Source: a virus. From it: a stretch of DNA of 64,000 bases. The position numbers and the translations under genes were made by a program. This document shows positions 60,073-64,000 of this stretch, piece after piece. The stretch is from positions 86,108 to 150,107 of the IMG/VR virus record IMGVR_UViG_3300027708_000025. The stretch is one strand, 5' to 3'. Each line of letters opens with the position of its first letter. Position 1 is the stretch's first letter. The notes under the pieces were generated by a model that did no database searches, was not told where the DNA came from, and was given only the letters and a program-made list of their open reading frames with translations.

Positions 60073-62742
60073 TTATGGTCCAGCTATAATTTTATATGCA
60101 GGAACATTGGTATACGGGCTTGATGGAGGAACATAAATGTCCATCTCAGTATTACTCAAAAGAAGACTTACTTTACCGAATTCATTATTTGCCAAAAATG
60201 TATCATTGACAGCAAAATCTAATAAAAGATTAGTACCTGTTCCAATGACATGATTCACGCTAGATGAGAATGTAGCCAATTGAAGAGCCGATATTTGAGT
60301 ATTTGCATAGGTAGATATTTGTGCCAATGAATATGCATACGATGAAAAACTAATTGTTCCGTTAATTAATTTCCAAACAGGAATATATGTCTTAGTAGGT
60401 AATATAGTAGTATCAAAATTTAAAGTTGAATAGCCTTCTATTTGTTCTGCCGAAAGCCAAAAAATTGGAAGATCACCAATTTTATATGATGTTATGATGT
60501 TACTTACTATAGTTTTTACATTACCTATGTAGGAATATATTGTTCCAGTTAAATCTAACGCATCAACTTCTACATGGAAATCAAGTTTACTAGAAACACC
60601 AAAATCTGTAGAAATCAAACTACGATTTGGAGATATTGTCAACTTCTCATTAGTCCCAATAGCAGTATTGGCATTCAAACTAAATATTCGATTTGCTTTA
60701 CTTTGAGAATTTACAATTGAATGTTGAACGTCTATTTCAGAAAGTATATCTACTATATATTCATTAATATTTTCAATTGTAGTTATTGTGCTACTCATCA
60801 ACATTGACACATCAATTTGATTGTACAGTAGAATTTCACCAAAAGATTGCAATCCAGCAGGATGAATAACTGCCTTTAATGTATCAGAATATGTTCTAAA
60901 TGCTAATCCACTCTTAATAACGTAAGAGTAGTCTTGATAGTAATAAGAGTCTTGAATAATTTTGTAATTAACTTTACCATCATCATTTAGAAAAACACCT
61001 TCTCTAATTCCAAGGCCAGCAACAACTGAAACAAGATTTGCATTGCCATCACCAATAGCAGATGCAGATACATTGGCCGCACTATAGTTAATGCCAAAAT
61101 TTGTAATTTGAACAGCACGAATAGAACCAATACCTGTGACATTGTTTGCTGTGTCTATACTAACATTTGCACTCTTACCTTGAATGTTTGTTGCAATTAA
61201 ATTTGCACTAGAACCAGTTGTTGTAGATATAGTAATTGAAGGTAAATTTGCTGAAGTGTATCCAGTACCAAAGTTGGTTAACTCAATACGTTTGATTGGA
61301 CCTTTTACTGCCCAATCTTGATTTTTAATAATATCGTAGTAACTACCATCAGCTAACATTCGTTGCCCATCTTCAAAAAGAAGATCGTATGTAGTAGTTT
61401 CTGTGACAGATGCAATTTGTCCGGCTGCGTTTGTACCAGCGCCGCCAGTAAATATGAGTGTATTCCCAACGCCATAGTTAGAACCAGCATTGACAATTGT
61501 AATTAGATTGTTGGACAACAATCCCAAAGAAGAAATTGTTGTGTCTTGTAATGTGACGGTTGGTTTTTTGAAATATCCCTCACCTCTATTGATAATAGAT
61601 ATTCCAGAAATTTCACCAACAGTATATGTATTTGCGCCAGAAGTTACTGTGTATGTGTTTGCAAGTTCAGAAACTTTAAAAAGAAAACCACTACCACCAG
61701 TTCCGCTGTTGTTGATTACTGCTTCAGTATTTAATCTATAACCATGCCCAATTGTATTTACTTTTAATGCACTAATTGGAGATTCTTTGATTGATGAGAC
61801 TATGGCTTGGGCTTCGGATCCATCACCAGTAATGGTAATAATATTACCTTCTTGATATCCAGAACCACCATCAACAACTGTAATACCCGATACAATACCA
61901 TAGATTGTTGTAGATAAATCTTCATCATCAATATTAACAATATCTTCACCGGCAGTAAACGTACCGCTGACGAGTTTGAGTGTCATCTCAGCAATTTCTA
62001 ACGAACCAATAAAGAACTTTTTAATGTCAACTACGTTTGCAAGAACACCAGAAGTCTGCCCACGAATAGTTTTATTTAAGAATAAAAATATATCTCTAGT
62101 GTCGGCTGATATTGCAACCGTTCTGATAATTTGAGTCTTTTCAAAATTACCATCCGATATACGAAGAAGGTCAGTTCCTGGATAATAAAATTCAATGTCT
62201 TCATCGTATAGAAGTTTGAATAAAAATCTATAGGATTGTTCATTACTCTTTGACTGATAAAAGTCTTTAAAGTATTGTGCTATAAGTCTTTTATCACCAT
62301 AATATGATGCAGGTATACTAGGATACAATTCCTCTCTAAGATATTCAACATATTTGTCAACAGATGTTTCAAGCGTTTTATAATTTAATAAGTTACCAGT
62401 TGCACGCCCAACATTATCTTTAAGTGAATTGATGGTTGCAGTTGCACTTGATGTTTGCCCATTGATAATTTCTTTATAATTAAATATTGTTCTTGATACT
62501 AATTGAACAACAATAGAACTGGTTTTAACTTCTACAATTGTAGCTGATGCACCAGAAGACGCACCAACAACAGTTTCACCAACTACAAATGTTCCAGTTG
62601 TACTGGTTAGTGTTAGAGTTGTAGATTGCATCCACTCATAGTATGCTTTTATAAACAGCAAGAATCGTTCCGTATCAACGGAAGAATTCTCACCTATAAA
62701 TGAGCCTACATTTAATGAGGGCTTGAAAAATGCATCATTCAT
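60073..62742 (-). CDS. 7: baseplate wedge protein in the gp7 position
   Basis: The 889-residue protein lies between genes 6 and 8, the place of gp7. It begins with MNDAFFKPSLNVGSFIGENSSVDTERFLLFIKAYYEWMQ and contains an LYPSIPASYYGDKRLIAQYFKDFYQSKSNEQSYRFLFKLLYDEDIEFYYPGTDLLR segment seen in baseplate proteins of cyanophages. Repeats of the GxGYxxxNxxxxTxTGDGS type occur throughout the middle. It is shorter than T4 gp7 (1032 residues). The gp7 call rests mainly on position. Confidence 0.75.
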   Translation of the reverse strand: MNDAFFKPSLNVGSFIGENSSVDTERFLLFIKAYYEWMQSTTLTLTSTTGTFVVGETVVGASSGASATIVEVKTSSIVVQLVSRTIFNYKEIINGQTSSATATINSLKDNVGRATGNLLNYKTLETSVDKYVEYLREELYPSIPASYYGDKRLIAQYFKDFYQSKSNEQSYRFLFKLLYDEDIEFYYPGTDLLRISDGNFEKTQIIRTVAISADTRDIFLFLNKTIRGQTSGVLANVVDIKKFFIGSLEIAEMTLKLVSGTFTAGEDIVNIDDEDLSTTIYGIVSGITVVDGGSGYQEGNIITITGDGSEAQAIVSSIKESPISALKVNTIGHGYRLNTEAVINNSGTGGSGFLFKVSELANTYTVTSGANTYTVGEISGISIINRGEGYFKKPTVTLQDTTISSLGLLSNNLITIVNAGSNYGVGNTLIFTGGAGTNAAGQIASVTETTTYDLLFEDGQRMLADGSYYDIIKNQDWAVKGPIKRIELTNFGTGYTSANLPSITISTTTGSSANLIATNIQGKSANVSIDTANNVTGIGSIRAVQITNFGINYSAANVSASAIGDGNANLVSVVAGLGIREGVFLNDDGKVNYKIIQDSYYYQDYSYVIKSGLAFRTYSDTLKAVIHPAGLQSFGEILLYNQIDVSMLMSSTITTIENINEYIVDILSEIDVQHSIVNSQSKANRIFSLNANTAIGTNEKLTISPNRSLISTDFGVSSKLDFHVEVDALDLTGTIYSYIGNVKTIVSNIITSYKIGDLPIFWLSAEQIEGYSTLNFDTTILPTKTYIPVWKLINGTISFSSYAYSLAQISTYANTQISALQLATFSSSVNHVIGTGTNLLLDFAVNDTFLANNEFGKVSLLLSNTEMDIYVPPSSPYTNVPAYKIIAGP

Positions 62743-62744
62743 TT

Positions 62745-64000
62745 TTATCTGCTAACTAAACTAATTGATTTATCATCAACCATTGTGACTGTAATATCTG
62801 CATCTCTAATTGAAATAATCTGACCTCTTAATGGAAGAATGTCTTTGTCTTGAGGTGTTGCAGTTATTTTTAATGTTGTGCCACCATCATTGAACGCAGT
62901 TGGTGCAAAGTTAGTTAATATAATTTTACCTGTAACGTAATTAATTGTACCCGCATTAACAGATACCGCAACGTTTTCAATGCCTAGTACTCTGTAGATA
63001 CGAATTAAACCATTGTTATCTTCTAAAAAACAGTTTGAAAACCCACCCAAAGTAAATGCATTGGATGTGATTTTATTACCAACACCAAATGATTGAGTTG
63101 TTGGTCTTCCATCTGTTGCATTGTCAATTGCATTTGAGAAATTAATCTCATATCGTGTACCTACACCTAATTGAACGTCAATTTCTTTTCGCATTTGTGC
63201 TGTAGTAACACTACTTAAGATTGATCTTTCTGAAACGTCAATCAGCCTAGATAATTTTGAATATCTAAAATATTTTGAGAATTGATTGATTTCATCTGTA
63301 TTGTACGTTTTAATTGTGTCAATTACAAGTTGTTCAATTTCAGCCGCAGTTGATATTGTTGCATCAGACTGATACTTCACAGTCGCACCAACAATAATAT
63401 ATGTATATTCGGGATCAACAATTTCTGTAGATATAGTTAAAACTTTTTTCGGGTTGATTACAGAATTAATCAAATTGAGTTTTTCTGTTGCCGTCAATAC
63501 ATCACCAACGGTAGGTTTAACTGCAATGAATACTTTACCATATGTTGGTGGATCATTGTCTTCACCACCCCAAACAATGCAAGAATCTACAGTAGATTGT
63601 TGTAGCATCAATGTTGTATAATCATCGGCTGTTACAGCACGATTTTGCGCTTCATATGATTTTGACGCATTAAATTTAATTTTACTAATTGTTTCTCTGT
63701 CTGCGCCACCAACGGCTGGATCAGATGAAACAAAGGTAATTGTTGTTACGCCAGCAATAGCATCTGCATATGTCAATGTCTCAATGTCGTTTGCCGAAGA
63801 ACCATTAGACACAAGATACTCAAGAACAACAATATTGCCTGCATCTAACGCTACACCAAAAACACCATCACCAAATTTAATTTCAAATTGTCCATCTTCA
63901 ACTTCTTCAATGTAATAAACTTTAGTCGTGGCTGTAACTTCAACTAAATTGGCAACTTTTGAAAATGTTCGTGTTGTGCTGTCTGTAGAAGAATTTAAAA
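62745..64000 (-). CDS. 6: baseplate wedge protein (T4 gp6-like), N-terminus outside window
   Basis: The frame is open through the right window edge (418 codons visible). A GTG at 63812 looks like a start, but the upstream frame contains no stop and encodes the conserved EDGQFEIKFGDGVFGVALDAGNIVVLEYLVSNGSSAND segment of the gp6/baseplate J family. The visible part also has YKAYEAQNRAVTADDYTTLMLQ-type sequence and ends SIRDADITVTMVDDKSISLVSR. It lies directly before the gp7-position gene as in T4. Confidence 0.92.
   Translation of the reverse strand, partial: LNSSTDSTTRTFSKVANLVEVTATTKVYYIEEVEDGQFEIKFGDGVFGVALDAGNIVVLEYLVSNGSSANDIETLTYADAIAGVTTITFVSSDPAVGGADRETISKIKFNASKSYEAQNRAVTADDYTTLMLQQSTVDSCIVWGGEDNDPPTYGKVFIAVKPTVGDVLTATEKLNLINSVINPKKVLTISTEIVDPEYTYIIVGATVKYQSDATISTAAEIEQLVIDTIKTYNTDEINQFSKYFRYSKLSRLIDVSERSILSSVTTAQMRKEIDVQLGVGTRYEINFSNAIDNATDGRPTTQSFGVGNKITSNAFTLGGFSNCFLEDNNGLIRIYRVLGIENVAVSVNAGTINYVTGKIILTNFAPTAFNDGGTTLKITATPQDKDILPLRGQIISIRDADITVTMVDDKSISLVSR

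Noticed and set aside
63812-63814. GTG at 63812 as the start of gene 6
   Set aside because: The frame continues upstream without a stop and encodes a conserved gp6 segment, so the gene is cut by the window edge.
1-64000. Other plus-strand open reading frames of 60-190 codons
   Set aside because: All lie antisense to well-supported minus-strand genes, with no ribosome-binding sites or recognisable domains.

Overview
This window is a 64-kb piece of a T4-superfamily myovirus genome (Caudoviricetes) with a low GC content, as in phages of aquatic bacteria. Every gene I could support is on the minus strand, so transcription runs from position 64000 towards 1. Gene order follows the T4 core closely: baseplate 6-7-8-(10-like), then 13-14-15-16-17-18-19-20-67-(68)-21-22-23, uvsY-uvsW, 55, 47-46, and the replication block 45-dsbA-44-62-regA ... 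43. Hsp20, a CobS/CobT-like pair, peptide deformylase and a small zinc-knuckle protein are accessory genes typical of marine and freshwater T4-like phages. No photosynthesis genes and no tRNA genes were seen, so the host cannot be named from this window.

Layout in transcription order. 64000-52546: baseplate (gp6 cut by the window edge, gp7-position protein, gp8, a 2050-residue DUF4815-type protein). 52549-42633: tail-fibre and adhesin region with four related glycine-rich proteins, LamG- and SPRY-like modules and a Tfa-like protein. 42535-33269: neck, terminase, sheath, two tail-tube paralogues and portal. 33288-28450: a collagen-like fibre, small virion proteins and prohead core proteins. 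28453-24839: gp21 protease, gp22 scaffold, gp23 capsid and a third tail-tube-like protein. 24778-20571: recombination genes and the late sigma factor gp55. 18865-14200: accessory metabolism (peptide deformylase, a GNAT plus beta-hydroxylase fusion, a PLP-enzyme-like protein, deoxycytidylate deaminase-like protein, DNA methyltransferase). 14042-8975: an unknown protein, the VWA/MoxR AAA+ pair and a glycosyltransferase. 8978-1132: sliding clamp, clamp loader, RegA and DNA polymerase, interrupted by Dps, a small exported protein, a winged-helix protein, Hsp20 and three mini-ORFs. 1135-1: an unknown protein and a membrane protein cut by the left edge.

Regulation can be read directly. Structural operons are preceded by T4-type late promoters (TATAAATA or CATAAATA), as expected for gp55 acting with the gp45 clamp. 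Early and middle operons carry sigma70-type promoters with 16-17 bp spacing. In three of these the TGA stop codon of the previous gene lies inside the TTGACA -35 box. Rho-independent terminators separate the transcription units, and one of them carries the -35 box of the next promoter in its loop.

The least explained elements are: a structured RNA of about 120 nt between a late promoter and a UUCG-type terminator upstream of hsp20; two paralogous Sm-like genes joined by TAATG to polymerase and uvsW; a consensus promoter on the opposite strand upstream of gene 55; three ATGA-linked mini-ORFs; the glycine-rich adhesin array; and the fused accessory-metabolism operon.
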